A stretch of 64,000 bases of DNA from Flavobacterium frigidimaris (GCA_900129595.1 FQWG01000002.1:186001-250000); one strand, 5' to 3'. Shown: positions 25,007 through 35,082, counted from the stretch's first letter. Notes: generated from the letters alone by a model not told the origin. Translations and numbers: made by a program.

Positions 25007-25027
25007 AAACACGGATTTACACAAAAT

Positions 25028-25066
25028 AAAAAAATGCCTCTAATTTATATTTTAGAGGCATTTTTT
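25028..25066. terminator. Bidirectional terminator
   Basis: AAAAAATGCCTCTAA pairs with TTAGAGGCATTTTTT around a short loop, with A and T runs on both sides, between the convergent kinase and membrane pyrophosphatase genes. Confidence 0.88.
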
Positions 25067-25120
25067 ATTTTCCAAAACTTTATCAAAGTTTAAAACTTTG
25101 ACAAAGCTATCCGGCTATCT

Positions 25121-27670
25121 TTATTTCGCAGCTTCAATTTTTGCTTTTACTTCAGCTTCTGTACCTTCATAAACTTCTGTAGTTGTTTTGCCATTTTCTG
25201 TTTTCGTTACGGTTCCCGTTGTGACTCCATTTACAGTAGACAAATTCACCTCAAGTCTGTTTTTACTGTATTTAGTAGTATCAAAACAATCTGTTTTTTG
25301 GTATGCATATTTTCCTTTTGCATCATAATGTGCCAGACATTTCGCTGTTTCTTCAGCCGTGCAGCCTTTTTCTTTACACATTTTAATACATTCTTCTTTG
25401 GTCATGCCAGATAAATCTCCACATTTAGAAACTCCTCCTGCATGCATTTCAGTTTTGGCACAACAGGAACCTTTTTCAGCCAAACCAGCTGTAGCATGTC
25501 CTTCACCTAAAATAGGGGCAATTACCAAACCTATCAAACAAGTTAACTTAATTAAGATATTCATTGATGGCCCTGAAGTATCTTTAAACGGATCTCCAAC
25601 TGTATCTCCGGTTACAGCAGCTTTATGAGCATCAGAACCTTTGTAAGTCATCTCTCCGTTGATTAAAACTCCTGCTTCAAAAGATTTTTTAGCGTTGTCC
25701 CAGGCACCTCCGGCATTATTTTGAAAAACTGCCCAAAGAACTCCTGAAACAGTAACTCCTGCCATATAGCCCCCTAACATTTCAGCAATTAACTGATTGT
25801 TGTCTGCGTAAACTAATTTTCCTAAAAGCACAATTGCAATCGGGAAACCAATCGTTAAGATTCCTGGCAACATCATTTCGCGTAAAGCGGCTTTTGTAGA
25901 AATCTCTACACATTTTCCGTATTCCGGTTTTCCGGTTCCTTCCATAATTCCAGGAATTTCCTTAAACTGACGGCGTACTTCATACACCATATCCATAGCG
26001 GCTTTTCCAACAGAATTCATAGCCAAAGCTGAGAATACTACTGGAATCATTCCACCCACAAATAACATGGCTAAAACAGGCGCTTTAAAGATATTGATTC
26101 CATCAATTCCAGTAAACGTTACATAAGCAGCAAATAAGGCCAAAGAGGTTAAAGCTGCAGATGCAATTGCAAATCCTTTTCCGGTTGCTGCCGTTGTGTT
26201 TCCTACTGAATCTAAAATATCAGTTCTGGTACGAACTTCTTTTGGTAATTCGCTCATTTCGGCAATTCCTCCTGCATTGTCTGAGATTGGTCCAAAGGCA
26301 TCAATTGCCAATTGCATAGCAGTAGTTGCCATCATAGCTGAAGCTGCCAGCGCCACTCCGTAAAAACCTGCTAAGGCATACGAAATCCAAATGGCTGCTG
26401 CGAATAATAATACGGTTGGAAAAGTAGAAATCATTCCTGTTGCCAAACCTGCAATAACGTTTGTTCCTGCTCCAGTCGAAGATTTTTGCACAATTGCCAT
26501 AACGGGTTTTGTACCTAATCCCGTATAATATTCTGTCACAGATGAAATAGCGCCGCCTACTACTAAACCAACTAAAGTCGCATAAAAAACACGCATTGAT
26601 GAAATATCTTTAGATCCTTCTCCAAAAAAGCTCATTTGCATAGTTTCCGGCAACATATATCGTACTAAAAAGAAACACGCAATTGCAGTCAAAACAATCG
26701 AAACCCAGTTTCCTATATTTAATGCTTTTTGTACTTGTGCTTCTTTGGCATTATCATCAGATATCTTTACTAATGTAGTTCCGATAATCGAAAATAAAAT
26801 TCCAAAACCGGCAATTGCCATTGGTAATAAAATTGGTCCAATACCGCCAAAAATATCCTGAATGTTTCCACCCATATCTTTGATCACATAGTTTCCTAAA
26901 ACCATTGCTGCCAAAACCGTCGCTACATAAGAACCAAATAAATCAGCTCCCATTCCGGCAACGTCTCCAACATTATCTCCTACGTTATCTGCAATTGTGG
27001 CCGGATTACGAGGATCATCTTCCGGAATTCCGGCTTCGACTTTCCCTACTAAATCTGCTCCAACATCAGCCGCTTTTGTGTAGATTCCGCCACCAACTCT
27101 GGCAAACAAAGCAATTGACTCTGCCCCCAATGAAAATCCAGCCAAAGTCTCTAAAACTTTAGTCATATCCTCAGAGGAAGTCCAAACCCCGTGCATGAAT
27201 ATCTGAAAGAAAACAATAAAAAATCCTGTTAGTCCTAAAACTGCCAAACCTGCAACTCCAAGTCCCATTACGGTTCCCCCGCCAAAAGAAACTTTTAAAG
27301 CCTGTGGTAAACTTGTACGCGCAGCCTGAGTTGTTCTGACATTTGTCTTAGTAGCTATTTTCATTCCCATATTTCCGGCTAAAGCAGAGAAAAATGCACC
27401 AAAAATAAATGCCACCACTATTAATATATGTGTAGTAGGAACAATAAAAGAAATTCCGGCCAGAACTATACTTGCTCCAATTACAAAAAAAGTAAGTAAT
27501 CGGTATTCCGCTTTTAAGAATGCTAATGCGCCTTCATAAATGTAATCTGAAATCTCTTTCATCTTGCCATCTCCGGCATCTTGCTTTAAAACCCAAGTCC
27601 TTTTTATTGCCATGAAAAGTAATCCTATAATTGCCATAACAATTGGCAAGTAAATCATAAATTCGTTCAT
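25121..27670 (-). CDS. hppA: Membrane-bound ion-pumping pyrophosphatase with Cys-rich C-terminal extension
   Basis: The 849-residue protein hydrolyses pyrophosphate and pumps Na+ and/or H+ across the inner membrane. Core signatures are present: [40 protein letters not shown], and [18 protein letters not shown], where Ala rather than Lys at the diagnostic place indicates a K+-dependent enzyme. The ion cannot be told with certainty. About 116 extra residues follow the last membrane span. They start at residue 734 (GSCC), carry eight cysteines (736, 737, 750, 761, 765, 770, 778, 795) in patterns such as [13 protein letters not shown], and end in a Thr/Lys/Glu-rich tail. Usual family length is about 660-770. 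The soluble pyrophosphatase gene lies directly upstream. Confidence 0.96.
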   Translation of the reverse strand: MNEFMIYLPIVMAIIGLLFMAIKRTWVLKQDAGDGKMKEISDYIYEGALAFLKAEYRLLTFFVIGASIVLAGISFIVPTTHILIVVAFIFGAFFSALAGNMGMKIATKTNVRTTQAARTSLPQALKVSFGGGTVMGLGVAGLAVLGLTGFFIVFFQIFMHGVWTSSEDMTKVLETLAGFSLGAESIALFARVGGGIYTKAADVGADLVGKVEAGIPEDDPRNPATIADNVGDNVGDVAGMGADLFGSYVATVLAAMVLGNYVIKDMGGNIQDIFGGIGPILLPMAIAGFGILFSIIGTTLVKISDDNAKEAQVQKALNIGNWVSIVLTAIACFFLVRYMLPETMQMSFFGEGSKDISSMRVFYATLVGLVVGGAISSVTEYYTGLGTKPVMAIVQKSSTGAGTNVIAGLATGMISTFPTVLLFAAAIWISYALAGFYGVALAASAMMATTAMQLAIDAFGPISDNAGGIAEMSELPKEVRTRTDILDSVGNTTAATGKGFAIASAALTSLALFAAYVTFTGIDGINIFKAPVLAMLFVGGMIPVVFSALAMNSVGKAAMDMVYEVRRQFKEIPGIMEGTGKPEYGKCVEISTKAALREMMLPGILTIGFPIAIVLLGKLVYADNNQLIAEMLGGYMAGVTVSGVLWAVFQNNAGGAWDNAKKSFEAGVLINGEMTYKGSDAHKAAVTGDTVGDPFKDTSGPSMNILIKLTCLIGLVIAPILGEGHATAGLAEKGSCCAKTEMHAGGVSKCGDLSGMTKEECIKMCKEKGCTAEETAKCLAHYDAKGKYAYQKTDCFDTTKYSKNRLEVNLSTVNGVTTGTVTKTENGKTTTEVYEGTEAEVKAKIEAAK

Positions 27671-27726
27671 AATATTTTAATGGTTATTGGTTAATATTCA
27701 ATAAGCTAACTAAAACGAATTTAAAC

Positions 27727-27764
27727 AAAAAAGCAATACTCCTGACGGCAGTATTGCTTTTTTT
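27727..27764 (-). terminator. Terminator after ppa
   Basis: AAAAAAGCAATACT / AGTATTGCTTTTTT stem with a 9-nt loop and a U-run on the minus strand. It separates ppa from hppA although both are on the same strand, so hppA should have its own promoter in 27671-27726 or be read through. Confidence 0.8.
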
Positions 27765-27784
27765 ATAATAGAACAGGGTTAAAA

Positions 27785-28315
27785 TTATTTAATACTAAAT
27801 AATCCCTCCGGTTTGTTTTCGATATCATCAAAACGTTTTGTACACTCAGCAATAATTGCAAATGCTTCGTTTACGTCTCCCCAACCTTCAACATCTACTT
27901 TTTTGTTTTCAAGATCTTTATAAACCTGGAAGAAATGTTCGATTTCTTTTACTAAGTGTGGATTCATATCTGAAAGATCTGTCAAAGAATTCCAGATTGG
28001 GTCAGAAACAGGTACACAAATAATTTTTTCGTCCGGTCCTTTATCATCTGCCATATGGAAAACACCAATTGGTTTTACTTCCATAACACATCCAGGAAAA
28101 GTTGGCTCATTTACCAAAACCAATACATCAAGAGGATCTCCGTCAAGTGCTAAAGTTTCAGGAATAAATCCATAATCAGCCGGATACATCATTGAAGAGA
28201 ATAACATTCTGTCGAAACGCATTCTTTTGATTTCAAAATCGTACTCGTATTTGTTTCTACTTCCACGTGGTATTTCGATTAATACATCGAAAGTTGTTAA
28301 TTTGTCTGCGGTCAT
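27785..28315 (-). CDS. ppa: Inorganic pyrophosphatase (family I)
   Basis: This 176-residue cytoplasmic enzyme hydrolyses pyrophosphate to phosphate, driving biosynthetic reactions forward. It shows the family I metal-binding signature DGDPLDVLVLV, with EIPRGSRNKYEYD at the N-terminus and MYPADYGFIPETLALDGDPLD in the centre, plus the DDKGPDEKI segment. Length is typical (about 175). It lies upstream of hppA on the same strand, with a terminator between. Having the soluble and ion-pumping pyrophosphatases side by side suggests balancing of pyrophosphate use, but separate transcription is likely. Confidence 0.97.
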   Translation of the reverse strand: MTADKLTTFDVLIEIPRGSRNKYEYDFEIKRMRFDRMLFSSMMYPADYGFIPETLALDGDPLDVLVLVNEPTFPGCVMEVKPIGVFHMADDKGPDEKIICVPVSDPIWNSLTDLSDMNPHLVKEIEHFFQVYKDLENKKVDVEGWGDVNEAFAIIAECTKRFDDIENKPEGLFSIK

Positions 28316-28446
28316 TTTCGTTTTTTATTATTTCTATAATTTCGATTGCAAAAGTAACTAAAGAATCCTTTTTCACAATAAAAAACGACATTAATCTATG
28401 CACTTTATGCATTAATTAATGAACTTTGCGTTTAAGAAACAGAGAG

Positions 28447-29046
28447 TTAATAAGTAACCTTACGATTTCGCTTGTTTAAATAGTAATGCCACAGCAAATA
28501 TGTTGCATAAGATCGGTACGGACTCCATTGCTGCACATGGATTTCCATTTCCGATTTATCATGAATATCGAGTAATTCCTTAATGGTATTTATAACTGCA
28601 ATATCACCTAACGGAATCAAATCCGGTTCCTGAAGGCAGAACATTAAATAAATATCGATTGTCCAGTTTCCAATCCCTTTTAATTTAATTAACTCTTCCC
28701 GAACTTCTTTTGCTGATTTTGTGGCTAAACTTTCAATGTTTAATTCTTTATCTAAAACTGCATCAGCAAGAATTTTGATGTACTTAGTTTTCTGTCGGCT
28801 TACTCCCAAAGCACGAAATTCTTCGTCTGGCAAGACAGACATTGTTTCGGGATTGCAAGTGGTATAGGATTTAATTTTTAAGAACGTGGCTTTCGCCGAA
28901 TCTATAGAAACCTGCTGCTCAAGTATCAATAATACCAGAGTTTCAAAACCTTGTGGCCGTTTCGGGATTGGGGGTAATCCGTATTTATCAATGATTTCCT
29001 GAAATATCGGATTTTTAGCGGATAGAAAATCGATAGCTTCCTGCAT
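28447..29046 (-). CDS. DNA-3-methyladenine glycosylase-like HhH-GPD protein
   Basis: The 199-residue protein has the helix-hairpin-helix glycosylase core: LVLLILEQQVSIDSAKATFLKI, then LIKLKGIGNWTIDIYLMF (hairpin) and PLGDIAVINTIKEL with the likely catalytic aspartate. It lacks the N-terminal beta domain of E. coli AlkA and has no C-terminal Fe-S cysteine cluster, so it resembles the short AlkA-type (3-methyladenine glycosylase II) proteins. It would remove alkylated bases from DNA for base excision repair. It stands alone; I see no adaptive-response neighbour. Confidence 0.9.
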   Translation of the reverse strand: MQEAIDFLSAKNPIFQEIIDKYGLPPIPKRPQGFETLVLLILEQQVSIDSAKATFLKIKSYTTCNPETMSVLPDEEFRALGVSRQKTKYIKILADAVLDKELNIESLATKSAKEVREELIKLKGIGNWTIDIYLMFCLQEPDLIPLGDIAVINTIKELLDIHDKSEMEIHVQQWSPYRSYATYLLWHYYLNKRNRKVTY

Positions 29047-29483
29047 AAATTCAAAATTTAAACGAAATAGTGGTACTTGAGAATTTTTCCTTTTTTAAAA
29101 CATCAAAATAATTATGCTTTAAACTCTGTACATCAAAAATATGCATTTTTCAGTATTGATGTTTCAACATCATTCAACATCCACAACACAGTCCGCAAAC
29201 CGTTAATAATCAACAATATAGTATTTAAGATATTTCTTATACAATTTATAAATTATTGGCATATTACTACAAAATAATTCTGACTTATTTTTTTTATTGT
29301 AATTAAATTCCTAATATTTACAATAACAAAAACTAAGCTCATAAATGATTATTTAGAGAATAAACTAAAAAAAATGAATCATATTTTTTTTAAAATAATA
29401 AATAGTAAAACTATTTAGAGCCGTATTATTTTCATGAATTACACAAGAAAACTTCAATTACACATTTAATACCAATTGCAATT
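29047..29483. other. Divergent intergenic region, nothing identified
   Basis: About 440 AT-rich bases between the glycosylase and the lipoprotein gene. A 66-codon frame at 29077-29277 has an unlikely composition and no homologue I recognise. No convincing promoter box or hairpin. Confidence 0.4.
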
Positions 29484-31145
29484 ATGATCCGTATCAAGGC
29501 GTTTGGAAACAATAGTTATTACTCACTTTATATTATGGCATTTGTTGTCTTTACTATTTTTAGCTGTAAACCTATTAAAAATGATATTGTTAAACACAAT
29601 TTTATTACTGGAGAAAAAGATCAGCCCGATATATTCTATAACGATTCTATAGATGTTTCTATAGACTTTTTAGGAAATGCCGGTTTTGAAGATCTGTCTG
29701 AAATCAACAGAAAAAAAATAGAGAGGAAACTACATAATATCAAAGGAATATCTGTCAACAATCTAATAGTAAGTTGCCAACCCAATGAAAAATACTCCAT
29801 GTACTATTTCTATGAAAAAATAAATAATCCTGTAGATACTTTATTGCATGAAAAATGCATTTTGACTGAAAATAACAGAATCGCAATTGGTGAAAAACAA
29901 AAAGGAATAAAAAAAATAACCACGGTTACACAAGCTTTCACTGACAGCGTAAATGTTTTAGAAATTACCAAATCCAATATGAAAAGGATATATTTAGATT
30001 CAAGCAATGTGAAGAAATTGTCCTATCTAAAAATCTTCAATTATTATACAAATGTCTACTCCAACTATCTTCAGGGAAGGGAAAAACTAAAAACCGCACC
30101 AATAAAAGACTCCAGGAAAAAACTTTGGAAAAATGGTTTTATAACAACTCTCAACTCATTTATGTCTAATAATAAAGAGTATGACAGCATTATAAAAGAT
30201 TCTGAAAAGAAAAAAATTAATTTCGAAAAAACAATATGGCCTGCTTTTTCACAATCAGAGATAAAAAAGGACAATGATGTTTTTAAAGCAATTTCAGAGC
30301 TGGCAAGTAAAAATCAAATCATAATGCTCAACGAAGATCATTATTATCCTAAGCATCGCTTATTTGCGATGCAGCTTTTAGAAACTCTAAAGCAAAATGG
30401 ATTTCAATATATTTCTATTGAAGCATTTACACCCAATACTGAAGACAATAAAATTATAATTCCAAACTCTAAAAATGGATTGTACACCAAGGAACCCTAT
30501 TTTGGACATTTTTTACGAAAAGCAAATGCTTTGGGTTTTACAATTTTAGGGCATGAAAATTATGACAATACTATTGATCGTGAAATTGGGCAGGCAAAAA
30601 ACATTTTAAAGATTCTTGAAAAAGATCCGCATGCAAAAATTTTCATTTACGTAGGACATGGCCATTTAGAAAAAAGCAATACCAAGAAACGCCTTATGGC
30701 TAGCTATCTTAAAGAATATTCTGGTATTGACCCTATCACAATAAATCAGGAAAAAGTAATCATGAAAACAAAAGAGAAACTTGTTTTGATTCCGAGATCG
30801 TTCTTTGCAAAGGATACTTTAATGCAATCAAGTGCTGATTATTTCCTGATAAATAATCTTGAAGCCACATTAGCCAATGTGTATCCGGACAAAAGTATAA
30901 AAACAGTTACGCTTTCACACCCCAATTTTAATTCTTATAAAAATGAAGAACTATTGGTCAGCGTTTTTGATTGGGAAGAGTATAACAAAACAAAAAGTGC
31001 CAACTTATTAGTTCCTGTCTTATTATGGCTTGAAAAACCAAAAGGCGGCAAAATTCAACTCAATTTACCTCAGGGAAAATATTATATAACTGTAAAAACA
31101 GTAAACAATAAGCTATTTAAATTTAATGATTTTGAAGTAAAGTAA
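29484..31145 (+). CDS. Lipoprotein with ChaN/erythromycin-esterase-like C-terminal domain
   Basis: The 553-residue protein starts with a hydrophobic segment ending in the lipobox IFSC (Cys28), so it is probably a lipoprotein. The N-terminal 230 residues are not recognisable. From about residue 275 a domain begins with IIMLNEDHYYPKHRLFAMQ and YISIEAFT, and continues with LGFTILGHENYDN and IFIYVGHGHLEKSN. This His/Glu pattern recalls the ChaN-like haem-binding lipoproteins and the erythromycin-esterase (EreA) superfamily. A metal- or haem-linked role or a hydrolase is possible; the similarity is distant. It stands alone between two unrelated minus-strand genes. Confidence 0.6.
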   Translation: MIRIKAFGNNSYYSLYIMAFVVFTIFSCKPIKNDIVKHNFITGEKDQPDIFYNDSIDVSIDFLGNAGFEDLSEINRKKIERKLHNIKGISVNNLIVSCQPNEKYSMYYFYEKINNPVDTLLHEKCILTENNRIAIGEKQKGIKKITTVTQAFTDSVNVLEITKSNMKRIYLDSSNVKKLSYLKIFNYYTNVYSNYLQGREKLKTAPIKDSRKKLWKNGFITTLNSFMSNNKEYDSIIKDSEKKKINFEKTIWPAFSQSEIKKDNDVFKAISELASKNQIIMLNEDHYYPKHRLFAMQLLETLKQNGFQYISIEAFTPNTEDNKIIIPNSKNGLYTKEPYFGHFLRKANALGFTILGHENYDNTIDREIGQAKNILKILEKDPHAKIFIYVGHGHLEKSNTKKRLMASYLKEYSGIDPITINQEKVIMKTKEKLVLIPRSFFAKDTLMQSSADYFLINNLEATLANVYPDKSIKTVTLSHPNFNSYKNEELLVSVFDWEEYNKTKSANLLVPVLLWLEKPKGGKIQLNLPQGKYYITVKTVNNKLFKFNDFEVK

Positions 31146-31205
31146 TGGTATTCTTTTAAGCTGGATACAATTAAGCAATAGAGGTACCAAGATAAAAATC
31201 GATGG

Positions 31206-31345
31206 CTACTTGCATAACGTAATTTTTAGCCCCGATAGCAGTGGAAATCCTTTTGTTTTTTTCTTAAAAAACAAAAGATTGTAACGGATTGCTTCGCCAA
31301 TTCGCACTTTCAGGCTTGGGTGCGGGAAATAGCTTCTAAAATTAG
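31206..31345. repeat. Dispersed Flavobacterium-type intergenic repeat
   Basis: The stretch containing agccccgatagcagtggaaa, a hairpin (cttttgtttttt at 31250-31261 with aaaaaacaaaag at 31266-31277) and, near 31328, gcgggaaatagcttct resembles intergenic elements I associate with many Flavobacterium genomes. Only one copy is present here, so this relies on prior knowledge. A 65-codon minus frame over it is not a gene. Confidence 0.5.
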
Positions 31346-31426
31346 ATAAAAAATATCTCAAAGTTATAATTTTTTTACCCGCAGATTGAGTAGATTTTTT
31401 CAATTGTATTAAATAATTTTAATCAA

Positions 31427-31471
31427 TAAAAAACGCCAAGTTGCTAGAAATTAAACTTAGCGACTTGGCGT
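31427..31471 (-). terminator. Terminator of the DUF5686 gene
   Basis: ACGCCAAGTTGCT pairs with AGCGACTTGGCGT (one G-U) around a 13-nt loop; on the minus strand a run of six U follows. It lies 22 nt after the stop codon of the 31494-33995 gene. Confidence 0.85.
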
Positions 31472-31493
31472 CTTTGTGGCAATTTATTTTATC

Positions 31494-33995
31494 TTAAAAA
31501 TAGAATCCGAACGATCCTTTTACTGCAAATTTATTAGCATCAGGTGTATTCAGGTAACTTCCCCTCCAGGAGAAGTCGATACGGAATACTTTGAAGATAT
31601 TTCCGATTCCGGCGTTGTATTCCCAATATACATTTTCTGGTGCATTATAAGGTTGTCCCGATGCATTGATTGCTCTGTTTGCATCTGAAATTGTTCCGTA
31701 AACTCCTTTTACACCCACAAATTCTCTCCAGTTTAGTTTTCTCATAAATGGAATTCTGGCGAATAATCTTCCTCCAAAATCATGATTCCATTGCAAAGTA
31801 GTATACTGATCTGTTACAAATTCGTAGAAATTCAAATTACTAAAGGTATTTTCGATGGTAAAATAAGTCTGGTTACCCGGAATTACACTCATTAATCCTA
31901 ACGGAATTGTACCAAAAGTTTTTCCGGTTTCAAGAATAATATTCGATCTTCCTAATGGTCCAATTATAATAGGCTGTTTGTAGAATAATTGTATTTTTTC
32001 GTAAGCAAAATCACTGTCTAAAACTCCTTTTAGTCCATAACTAAAATTCACAAAGAAATGGCTGAACGGGCTGTCTACAAGATCGCGCTCTACACCAAAA
32101 CCAATTGTTTTACGATTGGGCATGTATTCGAACTGAATATTTGCTTCTGATTGTTTTACTGCACTTGCAACAACACCGGCAGGATTCGCGGCGGTTGGCA
32201 TAGTGGTATAATAATCTAAACTAAACGTTGGCGAAGCTGATTCTAACGTTCTATACGAAACTCCTGCCTGAACAACAAAGTTCTTCATTGGCTCCATTTC
32301 TACCGAAACATTACTTAAATTAATGTTTGTCAGTTTTCCGTTGCTTCCTGTTGTAAATAATGCTGAGGATGCAAAACTTCGTCCTAAAATATCATTTGTT
32401 GTGGTTAAACTGGCACCAATTTGCTCGATGTCACGCCTGTTTCCTCCGGAGATAATGATTCGTTTTTTCTTGTCGACCATCCATTTTCCTGAAACTCCGT
32501 ATTTGAATTTATTATCATCAAATCCATAAGCGGTATACGCTTGTATACGCCAGGGATCATTAGGGCCAAAATAAGTCCTTCCTCCTGCACGAAGTCGCAA
32601 ACCTTCGACTTCATTATAACCAAATGTCGAGAATATTGGCCCGAAATCAAAATTCTTAAATTCTACATAACCACTTCCTAAGATAGAAACCAGACTATAA
32701 AGCTGTTTGAATCTTTTGACCGTTTGCAGCGTGTCGAGCATTTTATAAATACCCGCTTCATCTTTATTTAGTTTTTCAAAACGATTTTCCTCCCAAAATT
32801 CAGGCGGTCGGTCATAAACAGCGTTATCAATAAAATTGACTTCCTCTTTATAAAACTTCTCAGGTTTTGGAATATTAAATTTATGATCTCGATATAAAGT
32901 AGTTCTTTTACCGTAAACTCCTTTTGATTTTTCTTTTTTATTTAAAGCAAAATCAGACATCATATAATCCCTCGTCAACAAAAAAGTCGAATCATTCTCT
33001 ACTTCAAATTCCTGTTCGATATAGATATCTTTTACCCAGTTAATATTGGCACTTTTAGTAACACCCATATTAATTTTTTTGATGGCAAAAGTGGTATCGT
33101 TTACCCAAAAATCTCCTTTGAAGGTTAATTCGTTTTTACGTCTTGGATAAAAAACAATATTATAACACCATTTTTTATCAATAAAAGCACTGTCTTTTAA
33201 GACATAATTGTAAACGTCAATTCCGGTTCTTGAAAGCGGACTTGTAAAACTTTTATCGAAAAATTTAAGGTGATTGTCGTAAATATTATAATCTGAATAA
33301 AGGTCTTTTACAAAGGATAAAATCTGTTGATTTCCGTTGAAACCAGACATTTTATTCCCGGTTATATTTTCTTTTACCTTCTTTAATTTATTATCACCGT
33401 AAACATCATAAACTGATTCGTTGATAAAAATGGGAAGATAGGTTTTACCTGTAACATCAGAGGTGTCAACATGTTTAAACACAAACTCCATTCCTTTGAA
33501 GAGTTTGTTTTTCATAAAAGCACTGTCGATCGTGTTCATATCAAACTCAACTTTCTCGTACTTTTGCATTTGATATTGATTGAACTGGTACAAACCGTTT
33601 TTACGCTTTCGTTCCCAAATTTTTCTCAATATATCTAATGCCGGATTATTTTTTTTAGAAGTTTTTCCGGTAAAAATTACCACTTCATTCAATGCTTCGG
33701 CTTCGCTTAAAACAATTTTGAAATCATAATTCACCGTTTTTTCCAAAGGAACTTCCCGATCTGAAAATCCTGCTGAGCTTACCAATAAAGCGGTATAAGT
33801 AGTTGGAGATTCCAGATAAAAACGACCATCTTCATTTGAAACGATCCCTATATTTGATCCTTTAAAAACAACATTCGCAAACGGAACTGGCTGATTTGAT
33901 TTATCCAAAACAATTCCGCTCACTTTAGTTTGTGCAGTAACGATACTCGCGAAGGCAAATACAAAAAACAGGCTGAGTAAAATTATTTTTTTCAT
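31494..33995 (-). CDS. DUF5686 family outer-membrane protein with carboxypeptidase-like domain
   Basis: I chose ATG 33995 (833 residues), giving the signal peptide MKKIILLSLFFVFAFASIVT; the frame's earlier ATGs at 34022 and 34019 lie inside the pdhB terminator hairpin. A carboxypeptidase regulatory-like domain occupies about residues 20-105 (KVSGIVLDKSNQPVPFANVV). A long beta-rich region follows, ending in barrel-like strands and the final VKGSFGFYF. This is the domain order of DUF5686 proteins, Bacteroidota outer-membrane proteins of unknown function. It follows pdhB on the same strand but a terminator stands between, so expression may depend on read-through or an unseen promoter. Confidence 0.85.
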   Translation of the reverse strand: MKKIILLSLFFVFAFASIVTAQTKVSGIVLDKSNQPVPFANVVFKGSNIGIVSNEDGRFYLESPTTYTALLVSSAGFSDREVPLEKTVNYDFKIVLSEAEALNEVVIFTGKTSKKNNPALDILRKIWERKRKNGLYQFNQYQMQKYEKVEFDMNTIDSAFMKNKLFKGMEFVFKHVDTSDVTGKTYLPIFINESVYDVYGDNKLKKVKENITGNKMSGFNGNQQILSFVKDLYSDYNIYDNHLKFFDKSFTSPLSRTGIDVYNYVLKDSAFIDKKWCYNIVFYPRRKNELTFKGDFWVNDTTFAIKKINMGVTKSANINWVKDIYIEQEFEVENDSTFLLTRDYMMSDFALNKKEKSKGVYGKRTTLYRDHKFNIPKPEKFYKEEVNFIDNAVYDRPPEFWEENRFEKLNKDEAGIYKMLDTLQTVKRFKQLYSLVSILGSGYVEFKNFDFGPIFSTFGYNEVEGLRLRAGGRTYFGPNDPWRIQAYTAYGFDDNKFKYGVSGKWMVDKKKRIIISGGNRRDIEQIGASLTTTNDILGRSFASSALFTTGSNGKLTNINLSNVSVEMEPMKNFVVQAGVSYRTLESASPTFSLDYYTTMPTAANPAGVVASAVKQSEANIQFEYMPNRKTIGFGVERDLVDSPFSHFFVNFSYGLKGVLDSDFAYEKIQLFYKQPIIIGPLGRSNIILETGKTFGTIPLGLMSVIPGNQTYFTIENTFSNLNFYEFVTDQYTTLQWNHDFGGRLFARIPFMRKLNWREFVGVKGVYGTISDANRAINASGQPYNAPENVYWEYNAGIGNIFKVFRIDFSWRGSYLNTPDANKFAVKGSFGFYF

Positions 33996-34004
33996 TGTCT
34001 GAGC

Positions 34005-34045
34005 AAAAAAAAACTTCATCAATTAACTATGAATGATGAAGTTTT
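34005..34045 (-). terminator. Terminator of pdhB
   Basis: A perfect 12-bp stem AAAACTTCATCA / TGATGAAGTTTT with a 12-nt loop, followed on the minus strand by nine U residues (plus-strand A at 34005-34013). It ends only ten bases before the DUF5686 start codon. Confidence 0.85.
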
Positions 34046-34065
34046 GTGAGTATTTTAAATGTGTA

Positions 34066-35043
34066 TTATTTGTATAACACTTTTTTAACTGCTTTTACTA
34101 CATCACCTGCATTTGGCAACCAGTCTTTTAACAACACCGGAGAGTAAGGCGCAGGAGTATCTGCAGTTGTAATACGTTGTATTGGCGCATCAAGGAAATC
34201 GAATGCTTGTTCCTGAACGATATAAGTGATTTCAGAAGAAATACTTGCAAATGGCCATGCTTCTTCTAAAATTACTAAACGATTTGTTTTCTTAACAGAT
34301 TTTAAGATCGCGTCTTTGTCCATTGGACGAACTGTTCTTAAATCAATAATTTCACAAGAAATACCTTCTTTCGCTAATTCATCAGCAGCGATAAAAGCTT
34401 CTTTGATGATTTTTCCAAAAGAAACGATAGTAACATCTGTTCCTTCACGTTTAATATCAGCGACTCCTAATGGAATTGTGTATTCTCCGTCCGGCACTTC
34501 ACCTTTGTCACCGTACATTTGCTCAGACTCCATAAAAATTACAGGATCGTTATCACGAATTGCAGATTTCAAAAGTCCTTTTGCATCGTAAGGAGTTGAA
34601 GGCACGACTACTTTAAGACCAGGAGTATTAGCAAACCAGTTTTCTAAAGCTTGTGAGTGTGTAGCTCCTAATTGACCTGCAGAAGCAGTTGGTCCGCGAA
34701 AAACGATAGGCACATTAAACTGTCCACCTGTCATCTGACGCATTTTAGCAGCATTATTTATAATTTGATCAATACCTACTAAACAGAAGTTGAAAGTCAT
34801 GTACTCGACAATAGGACGACAACCGTTCATAGCTGATCCTACTGCTATTCCTGTAAAACCAAGCTCAGCAATTGGAGTATCAATTACTCTTTTTTCGCCA
34901 AACTCAGCAAGCATTCCTTTTGAAGCCTTGTATGCTCCGTTGTATTCTGCAACTTCTTCGCCCATTAAATATATGGATTCATCGTGACGCATCTCTTCGC
35001 TCATCGCTTCGCAAATGGCCTCTCTAAATTGTATTGTTCTCAT
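34066..35043 (-). CDS. pdhB: Pyruvate dehydrogenase E1 component, beta subunit
   Basis: The 325-residue protein matches the E1-beta family from end to end: MRTIQFREAICEAMSEEM, YLMGEEVAEYNGAYKASKGM, RVIDTPIAELGFTGIAVGSA, EYMTFNFCLVGIDQIINNAA, and GATHSQALENWFANTPGLKVV. With E1-alpha it decarboxylates pyruvate using TPP and passes the acetyl group to E2. The alpha and E2 genes are not in this window, so pdhB is separated from at least the downstream side of a canonical cluster. A -7 box lies at 35075-35082 and a strong terminator follows. Confidence 0.95.
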   Translation of the reverse strand: MRTIQFREAICEAMSEEMRHDESIYLMGEEVAEYNGAYKASKGMLAEFGEKRVIDTPIAELGFTGIAVGSAMNGCRPIVEYMTFNFCLVGIDQIINNAAKMRQMTGGQFNVPIVFRGPTASAGQLGATHSQALENWFANTPGLKVVVPSTPYDAKGLLKSAIRDNDPVIFMESEQMYGDKGEVPDGEYTIPLGVADIKREGTDVTIVSFGKIIKEAFIAADELAKEGISCEIIDLRTVRPMDKDAILKSVKKTNRLVILEEAWPFASISSEITYIVQEQAFDFLDAPIQRITTADTPAPYSPVLLKDWLPNAGDVVKAVKKVLYK

Positions 35044-35074
35044 ATTTATATTGTATGTTGAATTTTCTGAAGAG

Positions 35075-35082
35075 CAAAAATA
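35075..35082 (-). promoter_or_regulatory. -7 box of pdhB
   Basis: Minus-strand TATTTTTG, a TAnnTTTG match, 31 nt before the pdhB start codon; no good TTTG at -33. Confidence 0.5.

Noticed and set aside
29077..29277. 66-codon plus-strand ORF
   Set aside because: Random-looking composition in an intergenic stretch and no supporting context.
31206..31403. 65-codon minus-strand ORF
   Set aside because: Lies on the noncoding repeat and its hairpin.
33996..34022. Upstream ATG starts of the DUF5686 gene
   Set aside because: They lie inside the pdhB terminator hairpin and spoil the signal peptide.
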